64,000 nucleotides of DNA from an uncultured Clostridia bacterium (GTDB lineage Bacteria > Bacillota > Clostridia > TANB77 > CAG-508): positions 248,001 through 312,000 of the forward strand of contig CAKPHG010000001.1 of NCBI GenBank assembly GCA_934157035.1. Reading direction: 5' to 3'. The notes under the pieces are model-generated. The model saw nothing but the letters and a program-made list of their open reading frames with translations. It had not been told where the DNA came from and did no database searches. Both the position numbers and the translations under genes were made by a program. Below, piece after piece: positions 29,346-37,482 of this stretch (position 1 is the first letter of the stretch; each line of letters begins with the position of its first letter).

Positions 29346-30425
29346 ATGAATACATTATCAAATACAAAAAAGAAAAATAATATTCCAATATTTTTATTTT
29401 CGTTTAAGAAAAATATTCTACCTTTATTATTTTGTTTATTTCCTATTTTTCTTATATTATTTTCAAAAAGTAATCTTTTAGCTGCAAAATCTGGTTTAAC
29501 ACTATGGGTAAACAATGTACTTCCTTCTCTTTTACCATTTTTTATAGCTACTGAATTATTAGGATATACCAATGCTGTTTATAAAATAGGAAAATTACTA
29601 AACCCTATAATGAGACCAGTTTTTAATGTTCCAGGAATAGGTAGCTATCCTCTCTTAATGGGAATTATTAGTGGTTACCCAACAGGTGCTAAAATTGTAA
29701 CTGATTTAAAAGAAAATGGGATATTAACTAAAGAAGAAGCAGAAAGACTTTTAGCTTTTACTAATAATTCTGGTCCTTTATTTATTTTAGGAACAGTTGG
29801 TATTACTATGTTTGCAAATAGTACTATTGGTATTTTGCTATTAATAACACACATACTTTCTAGCCTAACTGTTGGAATAATTTTTAGATTTTGGAAAACT
29901 AAAAGTAAAAGTAGTCTAATTAAAAATAACTATTCTAAAGCTAATAACCAAAATGTATGTTTTTCAAACCTAGGAGAAATATTAGGAAAAAGCATTTTTG
30001 CATCTATAAAAACTATTGTGATGATTGGTGGATTTATTGTTTTATTTAGTGTAATACTTTCTATATTAGAAAAAAGTAATATTTTAAACATAATCTCTAT
30101 AATATTTCTTCCTTTGTTTAAAATATTTAATATATCTGATATCAACTTTGCAACCTCATTTTTTACAGGTATTTTAGAATTAACAAATGGAGTTATGGGA
30201 ATTGCCACTATAACTTCTAAGAATATTTCTATAAACATTATATTAACTAGTTTTTTATTAGGTTTTGGTGGACTTTCTATTTTATTACAAGTGTACAGCA
30301 TAATATCTAAAGCTAATATTTCTATAAAACCATATATTATTGGAAAAGTATTACACGGCATACTTGCTGCTTTATATACTTTTCTACTTATTACTTATTG
30401 TCCAATTTTTAATTTAAATTTATAA
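29346..30425 (+). CDS. ylbJ: Sporulation integral membrane protein YlbJ
   Basis: A 359-aa protein with about eight membrane segments. Nucleoside-recognition/gate-type motifs are recognisable: NNVLPSLLPFFIATELL, GIISGYPTGAKIVTDL and AFTNNSGPLFILGTVG, typical of YlbJ, which is needed for spore cortex formation in bacilli. The ATG at 29346 follows TAGGTGA; an upstream in-frame extension to 29307 has no site. It is divergent from mfd and followed by a small hypothetical gene. Confidence 0.85.
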   Translation: MNTLSNTKKKNNIPIFLFSFKKNILPLLFCLFPIFLILFSKSNLLAAKSGLTLWVNNVLPSLLPFFIATELLGYTNAVYKIGKLLNPIMRPVFNVPGIGSYPLLMGIISGYPTGAKIVTDLKENGILTKEEAERLLAFTNNSGPLFILGTVGITMFANSTIGILLLITHILSSLTVGIIFRFWKTKSKSSLIKNNYSKANNQNVCFSNLGEILGKSIFASIKTIVMIGGFIVLFSVILSILEKSNILNIISIIFLPLFKIFNISDINFATSFFTGILELTNGVMGIATITSKNISINIILTSFLLGFGGLSILLQVYSIISKANISIKPYIIGKVLHGILAALYTFLLITYCPIFNLNL

Positions 30426-30481
30426 AATAACATATTTTTAGTTTTTAAAGCATATACTTTTTTTATAAAAGGAGGTTTTTT

Positions 30482-30709
30482 ATGGAAAAAAATACTGATT
30501 TTAATAATTTTAATGGATTTTATGGTTACCCTCCATATTCTCCTTATGAAAATTTTGACCCAACAAATATGGATAACATGTTTAACCCATCCTTACAATA
30601 TGAGCAAGGTTACATGTATTATAGGTATTTGACTCAAGCTTTAGAATATAAAATTAAATGTAAAGAATATGAAAAATTAACAGGTAAACCTGAAAGAAGA
30701 ATTGATTAA
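30482..30709 (+). CDS. Hypothetical 75-aa protein rich in Tyr, Asn and Phe
   Basis: Excellent AAAGGAGG site before ATG. The first half is Asn/Tyr/Pro-rich and probably disordered (NNFNGFYGYPPYSPYENF); the second half is helical and ends GKPERRID. It follows ylbJ on the same strand after 56 bases. Tyr/Asn-rich small proteins are common among spore coat components, but that role is only a guess. Confidence 0.6.
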   Translation: MEKNTDFNNFNGFYGYPPYSPYENFDPTNMDNMFNPSLQYEQGYMYYRYLTQALEYKIKCKEYEKLTGKPERRID

Positions 30710-30785
30710 TTTCAATTCTTCTTTAAATACTTGATTTTTATTTTTATTTGTGTTAATATTATATTATGTTATAAAAGAACCTAAA

Positions 30786-30829
30786 GAGGGAGGTGTACAA
30801 CTTAGTATTTTATATGCTAAGTTAATAAA
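30786..30829 (+). promoter_or_regulatory. Ribosome site separated from its start by a hairpin
   Basis: GAGGGAGGTG at 30786-30795 is far from the ATG at 30830. Between them AACTTAG (30799-30805) pairs with CTAAGTT (30817-30823). Folding the hairpin would bring the site to an ordinary distance from the start. Confidence 0.5.
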
Positions 30830-31168
30830 ATGAAAGCTATTGTAAAAGATAATTCAAGCAATAATTTTTTTGGAAATATAAAAGATTTCTTTTCTAGTAT
30901 TTTAAATAATGATAGCACAGATAAAGATGATCTTGAAATATATAAAGATAGTGACCCAGAGGTTGTTTCTGAATTAGTTAAAAGTTCAAAAAATTTAGAA
31001 AGAGAAGCTTTAAATTATAGATTAAGTATAGGATTACCTTCTAAAGAAAAAAAGACATCTTCTAAAAAGATTGAACAAAAACCCTATTCTATAAAACCAA
31101 TTGCTCCTATCTCTAAAGATAAAAATATTTCTGAAAGAAACATTAATTTCTCTGAGAGAGATATATAA
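30830..31168 (+). CDS. Hypothetical 112-aa charged protein
   Basis: A hydrophilic protein with a Lys/Ser-rich C-terminal half (KEKKTSSKKIEQKP) and a repeated SERNINFSERDI end. No signal peptide or domain. The start at 30830 is the first ATG in this open frame, but its ribosome site lies 35 bases upstream beyond a small hairpin. It is placed upstream of tRNA-Met and ends in a short terminator-like AACAATTT...AAATTGTT hairpin. Confidence 0.55.
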   Translation: MKAIVKDNSSNNFFGNIKDFFSSILNNDSTDKDDLEIYKDSDPEVVSELVKSSKNLEREALNYRLSIGLPSKEKKTSSKKIEQKPYSIKPIAPISKDKNISERNINFSERDI

Positions 31169-31201
31169 AAAGAACAATTTAAAAAAATTGTTCTTTTTTT
31201 C

Positions 31202-31230
31202 TTGACAAATTTCTAATTTGCTATTATAAT
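31202..31230 (+). promoter_or_regulatory. Consensus promoter of tRNA-Met
   Basis: TTGACA at 31202-31207, exactly 17 bases, then TATAAT at 31225-31230: a perfect sigma-A promoter about 22 bases before the tRNA. Confidence 0.9.
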
Positions 31231-31252
31231 AATACTTGTCTTATTTAGATAT

Positions 31253-31329
31253 GGCGAAGTAGCTCAGTTGGCTAGAGCATCCGGTTCATACCCGGCAGGT
31301 CATGTGTTCGAATCACATCTTCGCTACCA
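31253..31329 (+). tRNA. tRNA-Met (CAT), elongator type
   Basis: A 77-base cloverleaf starting GGCGAAGTAGCTCAGTTGG. It has anticodon CAT at 31287-31289 in the loop TTCATAC, a T-loop GTTCGAATC, and ends CTTCGCT-ACCA with CCA encoded. The G1-U72 end and TTCATAC loop match elongator Met tRNAs rather than initiator or Ile2. Confidence 0.93.
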
Positions 31330-31365
31330 AAAGAGATTGTATTTTAAAATACAATCTCTTTTTTA
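31330..31365 (+). terminator. Terminator of tRNA-Met
   Basis: Inverted repeat AAAGAGATTGTATTTT / AAAATACAATCTCTTT followed by a T-run. Confidence 0.9.
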
Positions 31366-31383
31366 TTATAAAGTAAGGTATAT

Positions 31384-31489
31384 ATGAAAGTAAAATACTA
31401 TAATGTATTTGTACATCTGAAAACAGACAAATAATATTTAATCAATTAGTAGATGAAGTAAAAAATGAATTAACTTTATCTAAATTATA
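31384..31489 (+). pseudogene. Possible short gene remnant beside tRNA-Met
   Basis: An open stretch ends with QIIFNQLVDEVKNELTLSKL followed by a stop but has no start codon or ribosome site. An ATG in a different frame just upstream gives only 16 codons. It looks like the decayed 3' end of a gene. Family not recognised; it could equally be chance. Confidence 0.2.
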
Positions 31490-31490
31490 A

Positions 31491-31525
31491 AATTAAAAGA
31501 AGATTTTTTAAATCTTCTTTTAATT
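31491..31525 (-). terminator. Terminator of the dnaG-rpoD operon
   Basis: 16-bp inverted repeat AATTAAAAGAAGATTT / AAATCTTCTTTTAATT with a three-base loop overlapping the rpoD stop codon. Confidence 0.8.
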
Positions 31526-32806
31526 CATATAATCTCTTAATTTTTTAGAACGTGATGGATGTCTTAATTTTCTTAAAGCTTTTGCTTCTATTTGACGAAT
31601 TCTTTCTCTTGTTACCATGAACTCTTTTCCTACTTCCTCAAGCGTACGGGCTTTTCCATCTTCTAGACCAAATCTTAATTTAAGTACTTTAGCCTCTCTT
31701 GGAGTTAATGTTTGCATTACTTCTTCTAATTGTTCTTTAAGTAATGTATATGCTGCTGAATCTTGTGGAGCTGGACTATCATCATCTTGTATAAAATCTC
31801 CTAAGTGACTGTCATCTTCTTCTCCTATTGGTGTTTCTAAAGATACTGGATCTTGAGCTATTTTTTGTATTTCCATTACTTTTTCTACTGGTATTTCCAT
31901 TTCCTTTGCAATTTCTTCTGGACTTGGTTCTCTACCTAATTGTTGTAATAAATGTCTTGAAGTACGAATTAATTTATTTATTGTTTCTACCATGTGAACT
32001 GGTATACGAATTGTTCTTGCTTGGTCTGCAATAGCTCTTGTTATAGCTTGTCTAATCCACCATGTAGCATAAGTACTAAATTTAAAACCTTTTGTATAAT
32101 CAAATTTTTCAACAGCCTTTATTAGTCCCATATTTCCTTCTTGAATTAAATCTAAGAATAACATTCCTCTACCAACATATTTTTTAGCAATACTAACAAC
32201 TAATCTTAAGTTTGATTCAGAAAGTTTTTGTTTTGCTTCCTCATCTCCCTCTAATACCTTTTTAGCAAGTTCTAGTTCTTGATCATAAGTCAAAAGTGGT
32301 ATTCTACCTATTTCTCTTAAATACATACGCACTGGATCATCTATGTTTACTCCATCCATTACTGCGTTCATATCCATTTCTTCAAGTTTAATATCTTCTA
32401 CTTCTTGTAAATCTTCTATATCTGGTTCATCGAAATCTTCTTGTAGGATATCTACTCCTAAATCTTCAAAAGCATCAAAAACTTTATCTATTTGTTCTGA
32501 ATTTGCCTCATCTAGTTGGCTAGCAAGCTCTCCATAAGTAATTTGTCCTTTTGTCTTTGCTTTTTCTATTATTTCTTTTACTTTATTTTCTTCTTTAGCT
32601 TCAGCATCTTCTTCACTTAATTCTTTTTCTTCTACTTTTTTTACAGTTTTTTTCTCTTTTTTAGGTTCATCTATTTCTTTTTTGCTATTTGCTTTTTTAT
32701 CTTCTTTTTTTGATTTTTCATTTTTTTCTACTTTAGCCTTTGCTTTTATCTTTTTCTCCTTTATTTCTTCTATCTCTTCTGATTTTTCAGTCTTTTTCAC
32801 TGACAA
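31520..32806 (-). CDS. rpoD: Primary sigma factor RpoD/SigA
   Basis: The 428-aa housekeeping sigma factor. The first 75 residues are a Lys/Glu-rich extension. Region 1.1-like sequence (KGQITYGELASQL) follows, then region 1.2 (DPVRMYLREIGRIPLLT). Region 2 is KYVGRGMLFLDLIQEGNMGLIKAVEKFDYTKGFKFSTYATWWIRQAI, quoted only by its ends in the family; region 4.2 is LEEVGKEFMVTRERIRQIE. The start is TTG behind AGGAGGGA. It directly follows dnaG (six-base gap), the classic macromolecular-synthesis operon without rpsU. Confidence 0.95.
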   Translation of the reverse strand: MSVKKTEKSEEIEEIKEKKIKAKAKVEKNEKSKKEDKKANSKKEIDEPKKEKKTVKKVEEKELSEEDAEAKEENKVKEIIEKAKTKGQITYGELASQLDEANSEQIDKVFDAFEDLGVDILQEDFDEPDIEDLQEVEDIKLEEMDMNAVMDGVNIDDPVRMYLREIGRIPLLTYDQELELAKKVLEGDEEAKQKLSESNLRLVVSIAKKYVGRGMLFLDLIQEGNMGLIKAVEKFDYTKGFKFSTYATWWIRQAITRAIADQARTIRIPVHMVETINKLIRTSRHLLQQLGREPSPEEIAKEMEIPVEKVMEIQKIAQDPVSLETPIGEEDDSHLGDFIQDDDSPAPQDSAAYTLLKEQLEEVMQTLTPREAKVLKLRFGLEDGKARTLEEVGKEFMVTRERIRQIEAKALRKLRHPSRSKKLRDYMN

Positions 32807-32812
32807 TCCCTC

Positions 32813-34606
32813 CTATTTCATTTTTGCCAATTTTATAATTATTTGACTTAATCTTGTTTCCAATTCTTTTACCTTTTTAGGTTCTAAGTTTTTATTTTCT
32901 AGTTCATTTATAATTCTATTTCTTTCTGAAATTGTTCTTTCTTTTTCATAAGTATTTATTACATCTTCTATACATTTATTTACTTCTACAATTTCAAAAT
33001 CATACGCCATAATCCATGATAATTCATTTATTATTGATTCTTCTTCAAACCAATTTAGTACATGATTAGTATTAATATTTCCTTTTTCGAATTCTTCATA
33101 CAATTTCTTTAATATATTTCTATTTTTTTCATTTTTAAATTCTTCTACGCTTATATTATTTTTAATTTTTTGATAACTTTCTTCTGGATAATTTATTAAA
33201 AGATATATTACTAATCTCTCTCTTTTCAATGTTTGTTCATCTACTATAGTTTTTTCTTCTTTTATTTCTAACCTTGGTTTTGCTCTTTCTAATATTTTTC
33301 TATCTGAATTTACATTGCTATTAATTTTAGATATTTCTGAATATATTGCTTCTTTTGCTATTTTGTATTCAAAGGCTATTTTATCTGCATATACTTCTCT
33401 TTCTATTTCGCTGTCTATTTTTGAAAGTACTTTTGCTATTTCTTTTAAAAATTTTATTTTGTCATTAGTATTTTCAATATTTAATGTACTTTTTAAAACT
33501 TTAACCTTATATTCAACTAATGAAATTGCATTATCTACATATTTTAGAAATCTTTCTGGTCCATATTTTACTACAAATTCATCTGGATCTTTTGCACCTT
33601 CAATTTGTAAAATTCTTAAGTCACATCCCATACTTTGTAGTATTTCTAGTCCTCTCATAGTAGCAGCTTGTCCTGCTCCATCTGCGTCATACCCTATTAT
33701 AACTTGTTCACCATTATTTCTAAGTAAATGACCTTGTGCTTCTGTCATTGCTGTTCCTAAAGACGCAACTGCATTATGTATTCCTCTTTGATGAAGAGAT
33801 ATGGCATCCATATACCCTTCAACAATTATGATTTTTTTCATTTTATTTTCATATTTTTTAGCTACATTTAATCCAAATAGATGTCTACCTTTGCTATATA
33901 CTATATTTTCTGGTGAATTTATATATTTAGGTTTACTGTCATCTAAAACCCTTCCTCCAAATGCAATTACTCTGTTTCTTACATCTTGTATAGGAAACAT
34001 TAATCTTCCTCTAAATCTGTCTATATATTTGCCATCTTTAGTTTTATTTACTAAGCTAGAAGCCAATATTTCTTCTTCTGTAAAACCTTTCTGTTTTAAT
34101 ACATTATATAATTCACTATAATTATTATTTGAATAGCCTATTAAAAAATTTTTTAGAGTAGTATTATCTAACTTTCTCTTTTTTACATATTCTTGAGCTA
34201 TTTTAGCATTTGGTTTATACAAATTCTCATGATAAAATAGAGCAGCTATTTGGTTTATTTCATATACTTTAGATTTTAATTGCATTAATTTGTTATCTTG
34301 TTGACCATCTAATGTTGGAAGTTCTATTCCTGATTTTTCTGCTAACATTTCTACAGTTTCTCTAAAACTCAAATTTTCTATTTTAGAAGTAAATCTAAGT
34401 ACATCTCCCCCTACTCCGCATCCAAAACAATGAAAAATTTGCTTATCTGGAGATACAGAAAAAGAAGGTGATTTTTCCTTGTGAAATGGGCATAGTCCAA
34501 AAAAATTTCTACCACTTCTTTTCAATACCACATATTGTGATATAACATCAACTATGTCGTTTTTGTTTCTAATTTCATCAATTAATTCATCACTGTATCG
34601 TACCAT
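32813..34606 (-). CDS. dnaG: DNA primase
   Basis: DnaG lays RNA primers at the replication fork. The 597-aa protein begins with the CHC2 zinc finger (CPFHKEKSPSF and HCFGCGVGGD, residues 39-68). It continues with the catalytic core and TOPRIM (IIVEGYMDAISL, then IGYDADGAGQAAT) and ends with a helicase-interacting C-terminal domain. ATG at 34606 follows GAAAGGAAAG. It is transcribed with rpoD. Confidence 0.95.
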   Translation of the reverse strand: MVRYSDELIDEIRNKNDIVDVISQYVVLKRSGRNFFGLCPFHKEKSPSFSVSPDKQIFHCFGCGVGGDVLRFTSKIENLSFRETVEMLAEKSGIELPTLDGQQDNKLMQLKSKVYEINQIAALFYHENLYKPNAKIAQEYVKKRKLDNTTLKNFLIGYSNNNYSELYNVLKQKGFTEEEILASSLVNKTKDGKYIDRFRGRLMFPIQDVRNRVIAFGGRVLDDSKPKYINSPENIVYSKGRHLFGLNVAKKYENKMKKIIIVEGYMDAISLHQRGIHNAVASLGTAMTEAQGHLLRNNGEQVIIGYDADGAGQAATMRGLEILQSMGCDLRILQIEGAKDPDEFVVKYGPERFLKYVDNAISLVEYKVKVLKSTLNIENTNDKIKFLKEIAKVLSKIDSEIEREVYADKIAFEYKIAKEAIYSEISKINSNVNSDRKILERAKPRLEIKEEKTIVDEQTLKRERLVIYLLINYPEESYQKIKNNISVEEFKNEKNRNILKKLYEEFEKGNINTNHVLNWFEEESIINELSWIMAYDFEIVEVNKCIEDVINTYEKERTISERNRIINELENKNLEPKKVKELETRLSQIIIKLAKMK

Positions 34607-34747
34607 TTGCTTTCCTTTCTATTTTACATATTAATATTATTCGACATAAAAACTTTAAATCCTTCTTTCATATTATGTAAAATGACATTTTTCGTTTTTT
34701 ATAGCAATATTAAAGACGACTATATTAGCCGTCCTTAGTTATCAATT

Positions 34748-35326
34748 TTATAAATTTGTTCCTGTTCCTTCAAAAGGAATAAACTTTTTAACAATATCTT
34801 TTCCAATTTCATTTGAAACATTTGCTTCTGGCATTTTATATTCTTCAAATGACATTGTTATTTTATTTTCTATTAAGTTTTCTACTTCTTCTTGTGATGC
34901 ATGTTCTGCTAACACTAATTCACTAACCAAAATTTGTTTAGCATTATTAAGCATTTTCTTTTCTCCAGTAGACAAACCTTTTTCTTTTTGTTTAAAACTT
35001 AAATTTCTAACAACATCTGCAACTTCATATATGTCTCCGCTTTTCATTTTTTCCATATTGTCTCTGTATCTTTTATTCCAATTGTTAGACATTTCTGTTT
35101 CATTTTCTTCTAATATTTGAAAAACCTTTCCGGCATTTTCTCTATTAATTATGTTTCTAACACCTATTTCTTCTGCTCTTGATGTTGGAACCATTACTTT
35201 AACTTCTCCTGGCATTTTGATAATATAGTAAGATTGTTTTTCTCCTAAAATATCTTTCTCTTCTATTGCATCTATTGTTCCCGCTCCATGCATTGGATAT
35301 ACAATTTTATCACCTACATTAAACAT
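34748..35326 (-). CDS. CarD/CdnL-family transcription regulator
   Basis: A 192-aa protein with an N-terminal RNA-polymerase-interaction domain like that of Mfd (MFNVGDKIVYPMHGAGTIDAIEEKD) and a helical C-terminal domain that contacts promoter DNA. Family members stabilise open complexes at rRNA and other promoters. The ATG at 35326 is preferred. A GTG nine bases upstream sits directly against the GGGAAG site. It lies just upstream of dnaG-rpoD in the same direction. Confidence 0.85.
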   Translation of the reverse strand: MFNVGDKIVYPMHGAGTIDAIEEKDILGEKQSYYIIKMPGEVKVMVPTSRAEEIGVRNIINRENAGKVFQILEENETEMSNNWNKRYRDNMEKMKSGDIYEVADVVRNLSFKQKEKGLSTGEKKMLNNAKQILVSELVLAEHASQEEVENLIENKITMSFEEYKMPEANVSNEIGKDIVKKFIPFEGTGTNL

Positions 35327-35512
35327 GTAAGACACTTCCCTTCTATATTATTTCGTTTTATTGTCAGTCAAGAAAGGTTTCGATTCTCTTTTTTAACCAC
35401 AACTATATTATACTACATTTTTTGGTAAAAGTCAAAAGATTTTCCAAATTATTTTTTAATTTTTTTACTTATTATGTTTATTAAATGATTGTTTTTTATT
35501 TGTTTATTTAAT

Positions 35513-35543
35513 AAAAGAATGCTAGTTTTTTCTAGCATTCTCT
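35513..35543 (-). terminator. Terminator of the sortase pair
   Basis: Inverted repeat GAATGCTAG / CTAGCATTC with a T-rich loop, followed on the minus strand by TTTTATT. Confidence 0.8.
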
Positions 35544-35544
35544 C

Positions 35545-36213
35545 TTATATTTCTTTTGCCCAAATTACCAATCTTTTAGTTGGATCTGTAGTACATGTTG
35601 ATAATGAAATTTCTCTTTTTCCTTCTGTATCTCTTGTTGCATAAGAAAAATCAAACTCATCTGTTATATATGTTTTTGTGACTGAATATTCTATCTTGTT
35701 TCCATTTGAATCTGTTATATATATTGTATCTCCTACAACTAATTTTTTATTATTTGAAAAAAAAGTTCCATTTCTATAATTGTGTGCCACTATAACAGTA
35801 TTTCCAACTTGATTTAGTCCTGGTCCATATAAAACCGCTGCTGCTGCAGAAATAGATGTTGGAGTTACTTGGTCTACAATAGGTGCTTTTACTTTAGTTT
35901 TTGGAATTCTAATTGTTCCTATTGTTGTATAGTTTTTATACCTTATATTATTTCTATTTGTTGCATTACCATTATCTGTTTTTACTGTTTCTTGTGGATT
36001 TTCTATAACATTTTCTATCTCATTTTTAACTGGTTCATCTTCTATTGCAACAACTATAACATTATTTTCGAATTCATCTACTGCTGTTTCTGCTTGTTTT
36101 AATGCTATGTATCTACTTATATAATAATATGAAACATATCCTATAACTGCTATTAATGCTAATATACAAATTGTAATAATTATATTAAAAAATTTGTTTC
36201 CTCTCTTTTGCAT
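35545..36213 (-). CDS. Sortase (membrane transpeptidase), first of a tandem pair
   Basis: A 222-aa sortase with an N-terminal membrane anchor (about residues 9-31), a variable stalk, and the beta-barrel catalytic domain from about residue 96. Active-site residues are His144 in VAHNYRNG, Cys207 in LSTCTTD and Arg214 in KRLVIWA. LSTC is a variant of the TLxTC motif. It would anchor surface proteins by an LPxTG-like signal. No substrate with such a motif is in the window. Its paralogue lies 20 bases upstream. Confidence 0.9.
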   Translation of the reverse strand: MQKRGNKFFNIIITICILALIAVIGYVSYYYISRYIALKQAETAVDEFENNVIVVAIEDEPVKNEIENVIENPQETVKTDNGNATNRNNIRYKNYTTIGTIRIPKTKVKAPIVDQVTPTSISAAAAVLYGPGLNQVGNTVIVAHNYRNGTFFSNNKKLVVGDTIYITDSNGNKIEYSVTKTYITDEFDFSYATRDTEGKREISLSTCTTDPTKRLVIWAKEI

Positions 36214-36233
36214 TTTTATCTCCTATTTAAAAA

Positions 36234-36923
36234 TTATTGCTCTTTAGCTAAAACTATTATTCTACTTTTTGAGTCATCTGTACATGTTGTTAAAGATATT
36301 TCTCTTTTTCCTTCTGTGTCTCTATCTAAATATGAAGAATCTTCTGGAGTTGTTATATATGTTTTATAAACAATATATGTAACTTTTTTACCTGATGCAA
36401 AATCTGTAATGTATATCTTATCTCCTTCAGTTATATTTTTATTGTTTGAGAAAAATGTACCATTTCTGTAATTATGTCCAGCTATTGTAGTATTTCCTAT
36501 TTCATTTAGTCCTGGTCCATCATATATTCCAACTGCTACTTTAATTGCATTTTTACTTGAATCTTGTAATACAGGTGATTTTAACTCTGTTTTTGGTATT
36601 TCTATTGTACCTACCCAAGGAAATCCTTTATAAGTTTTTGTTGTGTTGTTTGTATTGCTGTTATTATCATCTACAAGAACATTTTCTACTCCTATTATTG
36701 GTGTTACTTCATTTGATATAACATTTTCTCTTATATTATTTTCCTTATTATTATCATTATTATTTATTTCATTTAATGCATCATTAACTGCATTTTCTGC
36801 TTGAGCTTTATTAGTACTATTTTTTATAACATTAATTCCAACTACTGTAATTGCTCCTATTATAATTATAATTCCTAATATTAATAAACCTGTCAACAAT
36901 TTTGAATATTTACTTTCAAACAT
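36234..36923 (-). CDS. Sortase, second of a tandem pair
   Basis: A 229-aa paralogue of the next gene: membrane anchor at residues 8-32, an Asn-rich stalk of about 60 residues, then the catalytic domain with His150 (AGHNYRNGTFFSNN), Cys214 (LTTCTDD) and Arg221 (SRIIVLA). The catalytic domains of the pair share long identical stretches, for example DTEGKREISL, but the stalks differ fully. ATG at 36923 follows AAGGAGGA. The two are co-transcribed. Confidence 0.9.
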   Translation of the reverse strand: MFESKYSKLLTGLLILGIIIIIGAITVVGINVIKNSTNKAQAENAVNDALNEINNNDNNKENNIRENVISNEVTPIIGVENVLVDDNNSNTNNTTKTYKGFPWVGTIEIPKTELKSPVLQDSSKNAIKVAVGIYDGPGLNEIGNTTIAGHNYRNGTFFSNNKNITEGDKIYITDFASGKKVTYIVYKTYITTPEDSSYLDRDTEGKREISLTTCTDDSKSRIIVLAKEQ

Positions 36924-37007
36924 AAAAAATCCTCCTTAGTATAATCTATTTTTATTATACCATAAGAGGACTATTTTTTTCTACATTTTTACTAAATTTT
37001 TGATAAA

Positions 37008-37355
37008 TTATCCAACAATTTTATCTCCTAATACTTTTCCAGCTAAAATATGAAAATGTATGTGCATTACTTCTTGTCCTGAATCTTTACCACAATTTGT
37101 AATTACTCTATAACCTTGTTTTGCAAAACCTTCTTGCTCTGCAATTTTATTTATTGTAGTATAAATTTTTCCTACTAACGCTTCATCTTCCTTTGTTAAA
37201 TCCGTAAGCATTGATATATGTTTTTTAGGAATTACCAATATATGAATTGGAGCAGCTGGATTTATATCATGAAATGCTAATACATCTTTATCTTCATATA
37301 CTTTTTTTGAAGGAATTTCTCCTTTTATTATTTTACAAAATATACAATCTTCCAT
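37008..37355 (-). CDS. HIT-family hydrolase (HinT-like)
   Basis: A 115-aa histidine-triad protein that hydrolyses purine nucleoside phosphoramidates. CIFCKIIKGEIPSKKVYED begins the protein with a CxxC pair, and the active site is HIHFHILAG near the C terminus. Length and order are typical of bacterial HinT. ATG at 37355 follows AGGAGAG. A foldback repeat separates it from alaS. Confidence 0.92.
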   Translation of the reverse strand: MEDCIFCKIIKGEIPSKKVYEDKDVLAFHDINPAAPIHILVIPKKHISMLTDLTKEDEALVGKIYTTINKIAEQEGFAKQGYRVITNCGKDSGQEVMHIHFHILAGKVLGDKIVG

Positions 37356-37370
37356 AACTTTCTCTCCTCC

Positions 37371-37477
37371 TAAACTAATAGGGACGGGCCTTTTTAGTTT
37401 AGTCTTACAATATAATATTTAAGCTTTTGCAAATTTAATTATTTGCTAAACTAAATCACCCCGTCCCTATTAGTTTA
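37371..37477. repeat. Foldback repeat, GGGACGGG family (107 bases)
   Basis: Outer arms TAAACTAATAGGGACGGG (37371-37388) and its exact complement at 37460-37477. Inner arms TTTAGTTTAG (37393-37402) and CTAAACTAAA (37446-37455). The whole unit can fold into one long hairpin between the HIT gene and alaS. Confidence 0.85.
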
Positions 37478-37482
37478 ACACT

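Noticed and set aside
29303..29572. Minus-strand 89-codon ORF over the start of ylbJ
   Set aside because: It overlaps the strongly supported ylbJ coding region, has no ribosome site and reads as antisense membrane-helix codons.
34711..34740. GGACGGC hairpin downstream of carD as a further GGGACGGG repeat
   Set aside because: It shares only GGACGG, is a short imperfect hairpin, and is better explained as a weak terminator.
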